Shown: positions 12,901 through 27,800 of the stretch, one piece after another | Position numbering within the stretch: the stretch's first letter is position 1 | Layout: each line of letters opens with the position of its first letter | Program-made: the position numbers and the translations under genes | The notes under the pieces: generated by a model | What the model saw: only the letters and a program-made list of their open reading frames with translations | Told to the model about the DNA's origin: nothing | The model's database searches: none | DNA from: Symsagittifera roscoffensis | Taxonomy: Eukaryota; Xenacoelomorpha; Acoela; Convolutidae | NCBI RefSeq assembly: GCF_963678635.1 | Contig: NC_087070.1 | Coordinates: 41,731,831-41,795,830, forward strand | Reading direction: 5' to 3' | DNA: 64,000 bases

Positions 12901-15900
12901 AATTTTTCAAAGTTGCTTAGCTCTAATAGCTTTCTTAGAAAAACTTCAACAGTTCGTGGACCGATTCGGTCACCGAAATGGCTTTAAAAAGTTCTCAAAT
13001 GTTCATAGTTGAATAGGTGGCTTAAAAAGCTTTAAAATTTTCCTAAGCTGATTCGATTTAAGAAACAAATTGAACTATTTCAAAAAACTTCAGTTTTTTG
13101 CGAACTGATTCAATTTAAAAAATAATTTGAAAGAAATTGAAGTTTCATAGCTTTCAAAGCTTGCCTGGAAAAATTTCGAGATTTTCGCGAACCGAATCGG
13201 TCCACAAAATTATTTGACATAGTTCAAAGTTTCATAGCTTGACTAGTCTACTTCAAAAATTTCAAAGCTTTCGGCGAACCGATTCAGTCTATGAAAGAAT
13301 ATATTATAACTCTAAGTTTTATAGTTTTAAAAGCTTGCTTACACAAATTGAAACTTTTTGCAAACCAATTCGGTCCACGGACTAACTTGAAACATTTCAA
13401 CGTTTCTAAGCTTGACTAGCCTACTTCAAAAATATCAAAGCATTTCGCAAACCAATTCAGTCTATGAAGGAAATTAAAATATACCAAATTTTCATAGCAT
13501 CAAAAACTTGCTCCGAAAAACTTGAAGTTTCCTGCGAACTGATTCGGTTTATGAAATAACTTTTTAAGTTTTTCAAAGTTGCTTAGCTGTAAAAGCTTGC
13601 TTTGAAAAAACTCAACTGTTAGACAACCAATTCGCTCTACGAAATAACTTCAAAAAACTCAAATTTTCCGAGCGTGAATAGCTTGCCTAGAAAAATTAAA
13701 GCTCATCGCGTACCCATTCAGTCTATGGAGTACCTAATAACAATTTGAAATCTCATGGGTTTAAAAACTTGCTTAGAAAAACTGTAATTTTTCTGCGGAC
13801 GGATTTAGTCCACGAAATAACTTGAAAAAAGTTCACAAAGTTTGATAGCTTGAGTAGCTCGCTTAGAAGTTTTTAACTTTCTCACATATTTATTCCGTTT
13901 ATTTACTCTAACATTACCCAGCTTTTAAAGCATTCTTATAAAAACTGAAATCTTTCTTGAACCGATTCGGTCCACCAGCTTATTAGAAGAAATTCGAAGT
14001 TTCAGAGTTTGACTTGATACTTCGAGTTTTTAAAGCTTTTGTCAACCAATTCAGTATTAAAAAAATTAATACTAATTCAAAAATTCATAGCTTTAGATTT
14101 TTTTTATTTCATTAACTTGAAGCTTCTAGCGAACTTATTCTGTTTATGGCATAACTTGAAACTTTTCAAAGTTGTTTAGCTCTATTAGCATGCTTAAAAA
14201 TATTTCAACAGTTCGTCGACCAATTCGGGGTCACCGAAATGGCTCTAAAGAGATCACAAAGTTTCATAACTTGAATATGTTGCATAAAAAATTTATTTTC
14301 GTCCCAAGCTGATTCGATTTATGAAACAAATTGAACTATTTCAAAAAAAAGTTTTTTTTTGCGAATTGATTCAATCTATAAAAAAACTTGAAAGATTTTG
14401 AAGTTTCCTAGCTTTCAAAGCTTGTCTAGAAAAACTTCGAGCTTTTTGCCGATCGAATCGGTCCACAATTTTATTTGAAATAATTCGAAGTTTCAGAGTT
14501 TGACTTGATACTTCAAAATTTTTGAAGCTTTTCGCCAACCAATTCATTCTTTAAAAAACTTACAAAAATTCAAAAAATCAAAGTTTTAAAAACTTTTTTA
14601 TTTCAATAACTTTAAGCTTCTTGCTAACTCCTTCAGTTTATGAAAAAAATTGAAATTTTTCAAAGTTTTTTAGCTCTAATAGCTTGCTTAGAAAATTTTC
14701 AACAGTTCGTCGACCGATTCGGGGTCACCGAAATGGCTCTAAAAAGATCACAAATTTTCATAGCTTGAATAGGTTGCTTATAAAAAATTATTTTCTTCCC
14801 AAGCTGATTCGATTTATGCAACAAACTGAACTATTTCAAAAAAACTTAAATTTTTTACGTACTGATTCAATCTATAAAAAACTTGAAAGATTTTGAAGCT
14901 TCCTAGTTTTCAAAGCTTGCCTAGAAAAACTTCGAGCTTTTTACCAATCGAATCGGTCCACAATTTTATTTGAAATAATTCGAAGTTTCAGAGTTTGACT
15001 TGATACTTCAAAATTTTTGAAGCTTTTCGCCAACCAATTCAGTCTTTAAAAAAACTTACAAAAATTCAAAAAATCAAAGTTTTAAAAACTTTTTTATTTC
15101 AATAACTTTAAGCTTCTTGCTAACTCCTTCAGTTTATGAAAAAAATTGAAACTTTTCAAAGTTGTTTAGCTCTAATAGCTTGCTTAGAAAATTTTCAACA
15201 GTTCGTCGACCGATTCGGGGTCACCGAAATGGATTTAAAGAGTTCACAAAGTTTCATAGCTTGAATAGGTTGATTAAAAAGCTTTAAAATTTTCCCAAGC
15301 TGATTCGATTTACGAAACAACTTGAACTATTTCAAAAAAATTGAATTTTTTTCGAAATGATTCAATTTAAAAAATAGTTTGAAAGAAATTGAAGTTTCAT
15401 AGCTTTCAAAGCTTGCCTAGAAAAATTTCGAGATTTTCGCGAACCGAATTGGTCCACAAAATTATTTGAAATAGTTCACAGTTTCATAGCTTGACTAGTC
15501 TACTTCAAAAATTTCAAAGCTTTCAGCGAACCGATTCAGTCTATGAAGGAAATTAAAATATACCAAATTTTCATAGAATCAAAAACTTGCTCCGAAAAAC
15601 TTGAAGTTTCTTGCGAACTGATTCGGTTTATGAAATAACTTTTTAAGTTTTTCAAAGTTGCTTAGCTGTAATAGCTTGCTTTGAAAAAAATCAACTGTTC
15701 GACAACCAATTCGCTCTACGAAATAACTTCAAAAAACGCAACTTTTCCGAGCAAGAATAGCTTGCCTAGAAAAATTAAAGCTCATCGCGTACCCATTCAG
15801 TCTATGGAGTAACTAATAACAATTTGAAATCTCATGGATTTAAAAGCTTGCTTAGAAAAATTGTAATTTTTCTGCGGACGGATTTAGTCCACGAAATAAC

Positions 15901-18900
15901 TTGAAAAAACTTCACAAAGTTTGATAGCTTGAGTAGCTCGCTTAGAAGTTTTTAACTTTTTCACAAATTTATTCCGTTTCTTACACTAAGACTTCACAGC
16001 TTTTAAAGCATTCTTATAAAAATTGAAACCTTTCTTGAACCGATTCGGTTCACCAGCTTATTTGAAGAAATTGGAAGTTTCAGAGTTTGACTTGATACTT
16101 CAAAGTTTTTAAAGCTTTTGTCAACCGATTCAGTCTTAGAAAAAACTTATACTAATTCAAAAATTCATAGCTTTAGAATTTTTTTTATTTCCTTAACTTG
16201 AAGCTTCTAGCGAACTTATTCTGTTTATGGCATAACTTGAAACTTTTCAAAGTTGTTTAGCTCTAATAGCTTGCTTAGAAAAATTTCAACAGTTCTTCGA
16301 CCGATTCGGGGTCACCGAAATGGCTCTAAAAAGATCACAAAGTTTCATAGCTTGAATAGGTTGCTTATTAAAATTTATTTTCTTCCCAAGCTGATTCGAT
16401 TTTTGAAACAAATTGAACTATTTTAAGAAAAAGTTTTTTTTTGCGAACTGATTCAATCTATAAAAAAACTTGAAAGATTTTGAGGTTTCCTAGCTTTCAA
16501 AGCTTGCCTAGAAAAACTTCGAGCTTTTTGCGAACCGAATCGGTCCACAATTTTATTTGAAATAATTCAAAGTTTCATAGCTTGACTAGTCTACTTCAAA
16601 AATTTCAGAGCTTTCGGCAAACCGATTCAGTCTATGAAGGAAATTAAAACATTCCAAATTTTCGTAGCTTCAAAAGCTTGCTCAGAAAAACTTGAAGTTT
16701 CTTGCAAACTGATTCGGTTTATGAAATAACTTTTTAAGTTTTTCAAAATTGCTTAGCTGTATTAGATTGCTTTGAAAAAATTCAACTGTTCGACTTTCAA
16801 TTCGCTCTACGAAATAACTTTAAAAAAACTCAAGTTTTCCGAGCGTGAATAGCTTGCCTAGAAAAATTAAAGCTCATCGCGTACCCATTCAGTCTATGGA
16901 GTAACTAATAACAATTTTAAATCTTATGGATTTAAAAGCTTGCTTTGAAAAACTGTAATTTTTCTACGGACGGTTTTAGTCCACGAAATAACTTGAAAAA
17001 AGTTCACAAAGTTTGATAGCTTGAGTAGCTCGCTTAGAAGTTTTTAACTTTCTCACATATTTATTCCGTTTATTTACTCTAACATTACCCAGCTTTTAAA
17101 GCATTCTTATAAAAACTGAAATCTTTCTTGAACCGATTCGGTCCACCAGCTTATTAGAAGAAATTCGAAGTTTCAGAGTTTGACTTGATACTTCGAGTTT
17201 TTAAAGCTTTTGTCAACCAATTCAGTATTAAAAAAAACTTATACTAATTCAAAAAATCATAGCTTTAGAAATTTTTTTTCATTAACTTGAAGCTTCTTGC
17301 AAACTTATTCAGCTTATGGCATAACTTGAAACTTTTCAAAGTTGTTTAGCTCTAAGAGCATGCTTAAAAATATTTCAACAGTTCGTCGACCGATTCAGGG
17401 TCACCGAAATGGCTCTAAAAAGATCACAAAGTTTCATAGCTTGAATAGGTTGCTTATTAAAATTTATTTTCTTCCCAAGCTGATTCGATTTTTGAAACAA
17501 ATTGAACTATTTTAAGAAAAAGTTTTTTTTTGCGAACTGATTCAATCTATAAAAAAACTTGAAAGATTTTGAGGTTTCCTAGCTTTCAAAGCTTGCCTAG
17601 AAAAACTTCGAGCTTTTTGCGAACCGAATCGGTCCACAATTTTATTTGAAATAATTCAAAGTTTCATAGCTTGACTAGTCTACTTCAAAAATTTCAGAGC
17701 TTTCGGCAAACCGATTCAGTCTATGAAGGAAATTAAAACATTCCAAATTTTCGTAGCTTCAAAAGCTTGCTCAGAAAAACTTGAAGTTTCTTGCAAACTG
17801 ATTCGGTTTATGAAATAACTTTTTAAGTTTTTCAAAATTGCTTAGCTGTATTAGATTGCTTTGAAAAAATTCAACTGTTCGACTTTCAATTCGCTCTACG
17901 AAATAACTTTAAAAAAACTCAAGTTTTCCGAGCGTGAATAGCTTGCCTAGAAAAATTAAAGCTCATCGCGTACCCATTCAGTCTATGGAGTAACTAATAA
18001 CAATTTTAAATCTTATGGATTTAAAAGCTTGCTTTGAAAAACTGTAATTTTTCTACGGACGGTTTTAGTCCACGAAATAACTTGAAAAAATTTCACAAAA
18101 ATTGATAGCTTAAGTAGCTCGCTTAGAAGTTTTTAACTTTTTCACAAAATGATTCTGTTTATTTACTCTAACATTTCACAGCTTTTAAAGCATTCTTGGA
18201 AAAACTGAAACCTTTCTTGAACCGATTCGGTCCACAGCTTATTTAAGAAAATTCGAGGTTTCAGAGTTTGACTTGATACTTCAAAGTTTTTAAAGCTTTT
18301 GCCAACAAATTCAGTCTTAAAAAAAACTTATACTAATTCAAAAAATCATAACTTTAGAAATTTTTTTTGTTTAATTAACTTGAAGCTTCTTGCGAACTTA
18401 TTCAATTATGGAATAACTTGAAACTTTTCAAAGTTGCTTAGCTCTAATAGCTTGCTTAGAAAATTTTCAACAGTTCGTCGACCGATTCGGTCACCAAAAT
18501 GGCTTTAAAAATTTCACAAAGTTTTATAGCTTTCAAAGCTTGCCTAAAAAAATTTCGAGATTTTGCGAACCAAATCGGTCCGCAAAATTATTTGAAATAG
18601 TTCAAAGTTTCATAGCTTGACTAGTCTACTTCACAAATTTCAAAGCTTTCGGCGAACCGATTCAGTCTATGAAGGCAATTAAAATATTCCAAATTTTCAT
18701 AGTTTTAAAAGCTTGCTAAGAAAAACTTGAAGTTTCTTGCGAACTGATTTGGCTTATGAAATAACTTGAAATTTTTCAAAGTTGGTTAGCTCTAATAGTT
18801 TGTTTAGAAAAACTTCAACAGTTCGTCGACCGATTCGGTCACCAAAATGGCTTTTAAAAGATCACAAAGTTTCATAGCTTGAAAAGATTGCTTTAAAAAA

Positions 18901-19990
18901 ATTTTTTTCTTCCCAAGCTGATTCGATTTATTTAACAAACTGAACTATTTCAAAAAACTCAAATTTTTTGCGAACTGATTCAATCATGAAAAATTTGAAA
19001 GATTTTGAAGTTTCATAGTTTTCAAAGCTTGCCTAGAAAAGTTTCGAGATTTTCGCGAACCGAATCGGTCCACAATTTTATTTGAAATAATTCGAAATTT
19101 CAGAGTTTGACTCGTTACTTCAAAATTTTTGAAGCTTTTCGCCAACCGATTCAGTCTTTAAAAAAACTTACAAAAATTTCAAAAAATCGAAGCTTTAAAA
19201 ACTTTTTTATATCAATAACTTTAAGCTTCTTGCTAACTCCTTCAATTTATGAAAAAAATTGAATTTTTTCAAAGTTGCTTAGCTCTAATAGTTTTCTTAG
19301 AAAAACTTCAACAGTTCGTCGACCGATTCGGTCACCGAAATGGCTTTAAAAAGTTCACAAGGTTTCATAGCTTGAATAGGTTGCTTAAAAAGCTTTAAAT
19401 TTTATCCAAGCTGATTCGATTTACGAAACTAATTGAACTACTTCAAAAAACTTGAACTTTTTGCGAACTGGTTCAATCTAAAAAATAACTTGAAAGAAAG
19501 TGAAGTTTCATAGCTTTCAAAGCTTGCCTAGAAAAATTTCGAGATTTTCGCGAACCGAATCGGTCCACAAAATTATTTGAAATAGTTCAAAGTTTCATAG
19601 CTTGACTAGTCTACTTCAAAAATTTCAAAGCTTTCGGCGAACCTATTCAGTCTATGAAAGAAATTAAAATATTCCAAATTTTCATAGCTTCAAAAGCTTG
19701 CTCCGAAAAACTTGAAGTTTCTTGCGAACTGATTTGGCTTATGAAAAAACTTGAAATTTTTCAAAGTTGGTTAGCTCTAATAACCTGTTTAGAAAAACTT
19801 CAACAGTTCGACAACCAATTCGCTCTACAAAATAACTTCAAAAAACTCAAATTTTCCGAGCGTGAATAGCTTGCCTAGAAAAATTAAAGCTCATCGCGTA
19901 CCCATTCAGTCTATGGAGTAATTAAGAACAATTTGAAATCTCATGGATTTAAAAGCTTGCTTAGAAAAACTGTAAATTTTCTGCGGACGG
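9990..19990. repeat. Satellite subfamily with a roughly 1090-bp higher-order period
   Basis: A distinctive monomer series (GAGCGTGAATAGCTTGCC, then AAAGCTCATCGCGTACCC, then TTTTTCTGCGGACGG) recurs near 10011, 11101, 13671, 15751, 16841, 17931 and 19861. Several neighbours are spaced 1090 bp apart, and others fit about two units. The copies at about 16290-17000 and 17380-18090 are almost identical (offset about 1089 bp). The series is absent before about 9990 and after about 20000, so it marks a separate higher-order family within the array. Confidence 0.8.
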
Positions 19991-21339
19991 TTTTAGTCCC
20001 CGAAATAACTTGAAAAAAGTTCACAAAGTTTGATAGCTTGAGTAGCTCGCTTAGAAATTTTTATTTTTTTTCACAAATTTATTCCGTTTATTTACTCTAA
20101 CATTTCACAGCTTTTAAAGTATTCTTATAAAAACTGAAACCTTTCTTGAACCGATTCGGTCCACCAGCTTATTTGAAGAAATTCGAAGTTTCAGAGTTTG
20201 ACTTGATACATCAAAGTTTTTAAAGCTTTTGCCAACCAATTCAGCCTTAAAAAAACTTATACTAATTCAAAAAATCATAGCTTTAGAATTTTTTTTATTT
20301 CATTAACTTGAAGCTTCTAGCGAACTTATTATAATTCAAAAAATCATAGCGTTAGAATCTTTCTGATTTGATTAACTTGAAGCTTCTTGCGAAACTATTT
20401 AGTTAATGAAATAACTTTAGGTTTTTCAAAGTTAATTATTTTTAATAGTTAGCTTTAGAAACTTTCTTATTTCATTAACTTGAAGCTTCTTGCAAATTTA
20501 TTCAGTTTATGAAATAACTTCAAATTTTTCAAAGTTGGTTAACTCTATTAGCTTGCTTAGAAAAACTTCAACAGTTCGTTGACCGATTCGGGGTCACCGA
20601 AATGGCTCTAAAAAGATCACAAAGTTTCATAGCTTGAAAAGGTTGCTAAAAAAATTCATTTTATTCTCAAGCTGATTCGATTTATGAAACAAATTGAACA
20701 ATTTCAAAAAATTTAAGTTTTTTGCGAACTGATTTAATCTATAAAATACTTGAAATTTTTTGAAAATTCATAGCTTTCAAAGCTTGCCTAGAAAAACTTC
20801 CGAGATTTTCTCGAACCAAATTGGTCCAGAAACTTATTTGAAATTTGTGAAAGTTTCGTAGCTTGATTAGTCTACTTCAAAAATTTCAAAGTTTTTGGCG
20901 AACCGATTCAGTCTATGAAGGAAATTAAAATAGTCCAAAGTTTCATAGCTTTAAAAGCTTGCTCAGAAAAACTTGAAGCTTCTTGCGAACTGATTCGGTT
21001 TATGGAATAACTTTAAGTTTTTTAAGGTTAATTATCTGTAATAGTTAGCTTTAGAAACTTTCTTATTTGATTAACTTGAAGCTTCTTGCGAATTTATTCA
21101 GTTTATGAAATAACTTCAAATTTTTCAAAGTTGGTGGGCGCTATTATCTTGCTTAGCAAAACTTCAACAGTTCGTTGACCGATTCGGGGTCACTGAAATG
21201 GCTCTAAAAAGATCACAAAGTTTTATAACTTGAATAGGTGCTTCAAAAAATCATAGCTGTAGAATCTTTCTTGTTTCATTAACTTGAAGCTTCCTGCGAA
21301 ACTATTTAGTTTGTGAAATAACTTTAGGTTTTTGAAAGT

Positions 21340-24300
21340 TGCTTAGCTCTAATAGCTTGCGTAGAAAATTTTCAATAGTTCGTCGACCGATTCGGGGACA
21401 CCGAAATGGCTCTAAAAAGATCACAAAGTTTCATAGCTTGAATAGGTTGCTAAAAAAACTTTATTTTATTCCCAGGCTGATTCGATTTATGAATCAAATT
21501 GAACTATTTCAAAAAAATTAATTTTTTTTGCGAACTGATTTAATCTATAAAATAACTTGAAAGTTTTTGAAAATTCATAGCTTTCAAAGCTTGCCTAGAA
21601 AAACTTCCGAGCTTTCCTTGAACCGAATCGGTTCACAAACTTATTTGAAAATTGTGAAAGTTTCATAGCTTGATTAGTCTACTTCAAAAAATTCAAAGTT
21701 TTTGGCGAACCGATTCAGTCTACGAAGGAAATTAAAACATTCCAAATTTTCATAGCTTTGAAAGCTTGCTCGGCAAAACTTGAAGCTTCTCGCGAACTGA
21801 TTCGGTTTATGGAATAACTTTAAGTTTTTCAAGGTTAATTATCTGTAATAGTTAGATTTAGAAACTTTCTTATTTCATTAACTTGAAGCTTCTTGCGAAT
21901 TTATTCAGTTTATGAAATAACTTTAGGTTTTTCAAAGTTGCTTAGCTCTAATAGCTTGCGTAGGAAGTTTTCAACAGTTCGTCGATCGATTCGGTGTCAC
22001 CGAATTGGCTCTAAAAAGATCACAAAGTTTCATAGCTTGAATAGTTTGCTAAAAAAAACTTTATTTTTTTCCCAAGCTGAACGATTTATGAAACAAATTG
22101 AACAATTTCAAAAAACTTTAACTTTTGCAAACTGATTCAATCTATAAAATAATTTTAAAGATTTTGAATTTTCATAGCCTTCAAAGCTTGACTAGAAAAA
22201 CTTCGAGCTTTTCGCCAACCGATTCAGTCTTTAAAAAAAACTTATAATAATTCAAAAAATCATAGCTTTAGAATCTTTCTTGTTTCATTAACTTAAAGCT
22301 TCTTGAGAATTTATTCAGTTGATGAAATAACTTTAGGTTTTTCAAAGTTGCTTAGCTCTAATAGCTTGCGTAGAAAGTTTTCAACAGTTCGTCGATCGAT
22401 TCGGAGTCACCGAAATGGTTCTAAAAAGATCACAAAGTTTCACAGCTTGAATAGTTTGCTAAAAAAACTTTTTCCCAATTTGAACAATTTATGAAACAAA
22501 TTGAACTATTTCAAAAAACTGAAATTTTTTGCGAACTGGTTTAATCTATAAAATAACTTGAAAGTTTTTGAAAATTCAAAGCTTTCAAAGCTTGCCTAGA
22601 AAAACTTCCGAGCTTTTCTCGAACCAAATCGATCCACAAACTTATTTGAAAATTGTAAAAGTTTCATAGCTTGATAAGTCTACTTCAAAATTTTCAAAGT
22701 TTTTGGCGAACCGATTCAGTCTACGAAGGAAATTAAAACATTCCAAATTTCTATAGCCTTAAAAGCTTGCTCAGAAAAACTTGAAGCTTCTCGCGAACTG
22801 ATTCGGTTTATGGAATAACTTTAAATTTTTCAAGGTTAATTATCTGTAATAGTTAGATTTAGAATCTTTCTTGTTTCATTAACTTAAAGCTTCTTGAGAA
22901 TTTATTCAGTTGATGAAATAACTTTAGGTTTTTCAAAGTTGCTTAGCTCTAATAGCTTGCGTAGAAAATTTTCAATAGATCGTCGACCGATTCGGGGACA
23001 CCGAAATGGCTCTAAAAAGATCACAAAGTTTCATAGCTTGAATAGGTTGCTAAAAAAACTTTATTTTATTCCCAGGCTGATTCGATTTATGAATCAAATT
23101 GAACTATTTCAAAAAAATTAATTTTTTTTGCGAACTGATTTAATCTATAAAATAACTTGAAAGTTTTTGAAAATTCATAGCTTTCAAAGCTTGCCTAGAA
23201 AAACTTCCGAGCTTTCCTTGAACCGAATCGGTTCACAAACTTATTTGAAAATTGTGAAAGTTTCATAGCTTGATTAGTCTACTTCAAAAAATTCAAAGTT
23301 TTTGGCGAACCGATTCAGTCTACGAAGGAAATTAAAACATTCCAAATTTTCATAGCTTTGAAAGCTTGCTCGGCAAAACTTGAAGCTTCTCGCGAACTGA
23401 TTCGGTTTATGGAATAACTTTAAGTTTTTCAAGGTTAATTATCTGTAATAGTTAGATTTAGAAACTTTCTTATTTCATTAACTTGAAGCTTCTTGCGAAT
23501 TTATTCAGTTTATGAAATAACTTTAGGTTTTTCAAAGTTGCTTAGCTCTAATAGCTTGCGTAGGAAGTTTTCAACAGTTCGTCGATCGATTCGGTGTCAC
23601 CGAATTGGCTCTAAAAAGATCACAAAGTTTCATAGCTTGAATAGTTTGCTAAAAAAAACTTTATTTTTTTCCCAAGCTGAACGATTTATGAAACAAATTG
23701 AACAATTTCAAAAAACTTTAACTTTTGCAAACTGATTCAATCTATAAAATGATTTTAAAGATTTTGAATTTTCATAGCCTTCAACGCTTGACTAGAAAAA
23801 CTTCGAGCTTTTCGCCAACCGATTCAGTCTTTAAAAAAAACTTATAATAATTCAAAAAATCATAGCTTTAGAATCTTTCTTGTTTCATTAACTTAAAGCT
23901 TCTTGAGAATTTATTCAGTTGATGAAATAACTTTAGGTTTTTCAAAGTTGCTTAGCTCTAATAGCTTGCGTAGAAAGTTTTCAACAGTTCGTCGATCGAT
24001 TCGGAGTCACCGAAATGGTTCTAAAAAGATCACAAAGTTTCACAGCTTGAATAGTTTGCTAAAAAAACTTTTTCCCAATTTGAACAATTTTTGAAACAAA
24101 TTGAACTATTTCAAAAAACTGAAATTTTTTGCGAACTGGTTTAATCTATAAAATAACTTGAAAGTTTTTGAAAATTCAAAGCTTTCAAAGCTTGCCTAGA
24201 AAAACTTCCGAGCTTTTCTCGAACCAAATCGATCCACAAACTTATTTGAAAATTGTAAAAGTTTCATAGCTTGATAAGTCTACTTCAAAATTTTCAAAGT

Positions 24301-25720
24301 TTTTGGCGAACCGATTCAGTCTACGAAGGAAATTAAAACATTCCAAATTTTCATAGCTTTGAAAGCTTGCTCGGCAAAACTTGAAGCTTCTCGCGAACTG
24401 ATTCGGTTTATGGAATAACTTTAAGTTTTTCAAGGTTAATTATCTGTAATAGTTAGATTTAGAAACTTTCTTATTTCATTAACTTGAAGCTTCTTGCGAA
24501 TTTATTCAGTTTATGAAATAACTTTAGGTTTTTCAAAGTTGCTTAGCTCTAATAGCTTGCGTAGGAAGTTTTCAACAGTTCGTCGATCGATTCGGTGTCA
24601 CCGAATTGGCTCTAAAAAGATCACAAAGTTTCATAGCTTGAATAGTTTGCTAAAAAAAACTTTATTTTTTTCCCAAGCTGAACGATTTATGAAACAAATT
24701 GAACAATTTCAAAAAACTTTAACTTTTGCAAACTGATTCAATCTATAAAATAATTTTAAAGATTTTGAATTTTCATAGCCTTCAACGCTTGACTAGAAAA
24801 ACTTCGAGCTTTTCGCCAACCGATTCAGTCTTTAAAAAAAACTTATAATAATTCAAAAAATCATAGCTTTAGAATCTTTCTTGTTTCATTAACTTAAAGC
24901 TTCTTGAGAATTTATTCAGTTGATGAAATAACTTTAGGTTTTTCAAAGTTGCTTAGCTCTAATAGCTTGCGTAGAAAGTTTTCAACAGTTCGTCGATCGA
25001 TTCGGAGTCACCGAAATGGTTCTAAAAAGATCACAAAGTTTCACAGCTTGAATAGTTTGCTAAAAAAACTTTTTCCCAATTTGAACAATTTATGAAACAA
25101 ATTGAACTATTTCAAAAAACTGAAATTTTTTGCGAACTGGTTTAATCTATAAAATAACTTGAAAGTTTTTGAAAATTCAAAGCTTTCAAAGCTTGCCTAG
25201 AAAAACTTCCGAGCTTTTCTCGAACCAAATCGATCCACAAACTTATTTGAAAATTGTAAAAGTTTCATAGCTTGATAAGTCTACTTCAAAATTTTCAAAG
25301 TTTTTGGCGAACCGATTCAGTCTACGAAGGAAATTAAAACATTCCAAATTTCTATAGCCTTAAAAGCTTGCTCAGAAAAACTTGAAGCTTCTCGCGAACT
25401 GATTCTGTTTATGGAATAACTTTAAATTTTTTAAGGTTAATTATCTGTAATAGTTAGATTTAGAATCTTTCTTGTTTCATTAACTTAAAGCTTCTTGAGA
25501 ATTTATTCAGTTGATGAAATAACGTTAGGTTTTTCAAAGTTGCTTAGCTCTAATAGCTTGCGTAGAAAGTTTTCAACAGTTCGTCGATCGATTCGGAGTC
25601 ACCGAAATGGTTCTAAAAAGATCACAAAGTTTCACAGCTTGAAAAGTTTGCTAAAAAAACTTTTTCCCAATTTGAACAATTTATGAAATAAATTGAACTA
25701 TTTCAAAAAACTGAAATTTT
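21340..25720. repeat. Stepwise tandem block with 1600, 1001 and 591 bp offsets
   Basis: The same monomer combination appears at 21893, 23493 and 24494, and a second one at 22303, 23903, 24904 and 25495. This gives offsets of 1600, then 1001, then 591 bp. The block starting near 21339 reappears at about 22939. Copies differ by very few bases, so these are the youngest duplications in the array. The decreasing offsets indicate copies sharing one register but with different end points, as expected from repeated unequal crossing-over. Confidence 0.85.
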
Positions 25721-25729
25721 TTGCGAACT

Positions 25730-27800
25730 GATTTAATCTATAAAATAACTTGAAAGTTTTTGAAAATTCATAGCTTTCAAAGCTTGCCTAGAAAAACTTT
25801 CGAGCTTTTCTCGAACCTAGTCAATCCACAAATTTATTTGAAAATTGTGAAAGTTTCATAGCTTGATTAGTCTACTTCAAAAATTTCAAAGTTTTTGGCT
25901 AACCGATTCAGTCTACGAAGGAAATTAAAACACTCCAAATTTTCATAGCTTTAAAAGCTTGCTCAGAAAAACTTGAAGCTTCTTGCAAACTGATTCGGTT
26001 TATGAAATAATTTTAGGTTTTTCAAGGTTAATTATCTGTAATAGTTAGATTTAGAAACTTTCTTATTTCATTAACTTGAAGCTTCTTGCGAATTTATTCA
26101 GTTTATGAAATAACTTCAAATTTTTCAAATTTGGTTAGCTCTATTAGCTTGCTTAGAAAATTTTCAACAGTTTGTCGATCGATTCGGTGAACAAAATGGC
26201 TTTTAAAATATCACAAGGTTTAATAGCTTGAATATGTTGTTGAAAAAGCTTTAATTTTGTCCCAAGCTGATTCGATTTACAAACCAAATTGAACTATTTC
26301 AAAAAACTTAAATTTTTTGCAAACTGATTCAATCTATAAAATAATTTGAAAGATTTTGAATTTTCATAGCCTTCAAAGCTTGCCTAGAAAAACTTCGAGT
26401 TTTTCGCGAACCGAATCGGTCCACAATTTTAATTGAAATAATTGGAAGTTTCAGAGTTTGACTTGATGCTTCAAAATTTTTGAAGCTTTTCGCCAACCGA
26501 TTCAGTCTTTAAAAAAACTTGCAATAATTCAAAAAATTGTAGCTTTAGAATCTTTCTTATTTCATTAACTTAAAGCTTCTTGCGAAAATATTCAGTTTTT
26601 GAAATAACTTTAGGTTTTTCAAAGTTGCTTAGCTCTAATAGCTTGCGTAGAAAATTTTCAACAGTTCGTCGACCAATTCGGGGTCACCGAAATGTCTCTA
26701 AAAAGATCACAAAGTTTCATAGCTTGAATAGGTTGCTAAAAAAACTTTATTTTATTCCCAAGCTGATTCAATTTATGAAACAAATTGAACTATTTCAAAA
26801 AACCTAATTTTTTTGCGAACTGATTTAATCTATAAAATAACTTGAAAGTTTTTGAAAATTCATAGCTTTCAAAGCTTGCCTAGAAAAACTTTCGAGCTTT
26901 TCTCGAACTTAGTCAATCCACAAATTTATTTGAAAATTGTGAAAGTTTCATAGCTTGATTAGTCTACTTCAAAAATTTCAAAGTTTTTGGCGAACCGATT
27001 CAGTCTACGAAGGAAATTAAAACATTCCAAATTTTCATAGCTTTAAAAGCTTGCTCAGAAAAACTTGAAGCTTCTTGCAAACTGATTCGGTTTAAGAAAT
27101 AACTTTAGGTTTTTCAAGGTTAATTATCTGTAATAGTTAGATTTAGAAACTTTCTTTTTTCATTAACTTGAAGCTTCTTGCGAATTTATTCAGTTTATGA
27201 AATAACTTCAAATTTTTCAAAGTTGGTTAGCTCTATTAGCTTGCTTAGAAAATTTTCAACAGTTTGTCGATCGATTCGGTGAACAAAATGGCTTTCAAAA
27301 TATCACAAGGTTTAATAGCTTGAATATGTTGTTGAAAAAGCTTTAATTTTTTCCCAAGCTGATTCGATTTACAAACCAAATTGAACTATTTCAAAAAACT
27401 TAAATTTTTTGCAAACTGATTCAATCTATAAAATAATTTGAAAGATTTTGAATTTTCATAGCCTTCAAAGCTTGCCTAGAAAAACTTCGAGCTTTTCGCG
27501 AACCGAATCGGTCCACAATTTTAATTGAAATAATTCGAAGTTTCAGAGTTTGACTTGATGCTTCAAAATTTTTGAAGCTTTTCGCCAACCGATTCAGTCT
27601 TTAAAAAAACTTATAATAATTCAAAAAATCATAGCTTTAGAATCTTTCTTATTTCATTAACTTAAAGCTTCTTGCGAAATTATTCAGTTTATGAAATAAC
27701 TTTAGGTTTTTCAAAGTTGCTTAGCTCTAATAGCTTGCGTAGAAAATTTTCAACAGTTCGTCGACCAATTCGGGGTCACCGAAATGGCTCTAAAAAAATC
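25730..27800. repeat. Long-distance copy of the 1040-3110 block inside the same array
   Basis: This interval matches 1040-3110 almost base for base at an offset of about 24690 bp, for example the monomers at 1891 and 26580 and those at 2982 and 27672. Similarity fades at both ends (near 3121 against 27811). The sequence between the two copies belongs to other satellite subfamilies. The second copy is therefore a non-adjacent duplication within the array rather than a simple tandem neighbour. Confidence 0.85.
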
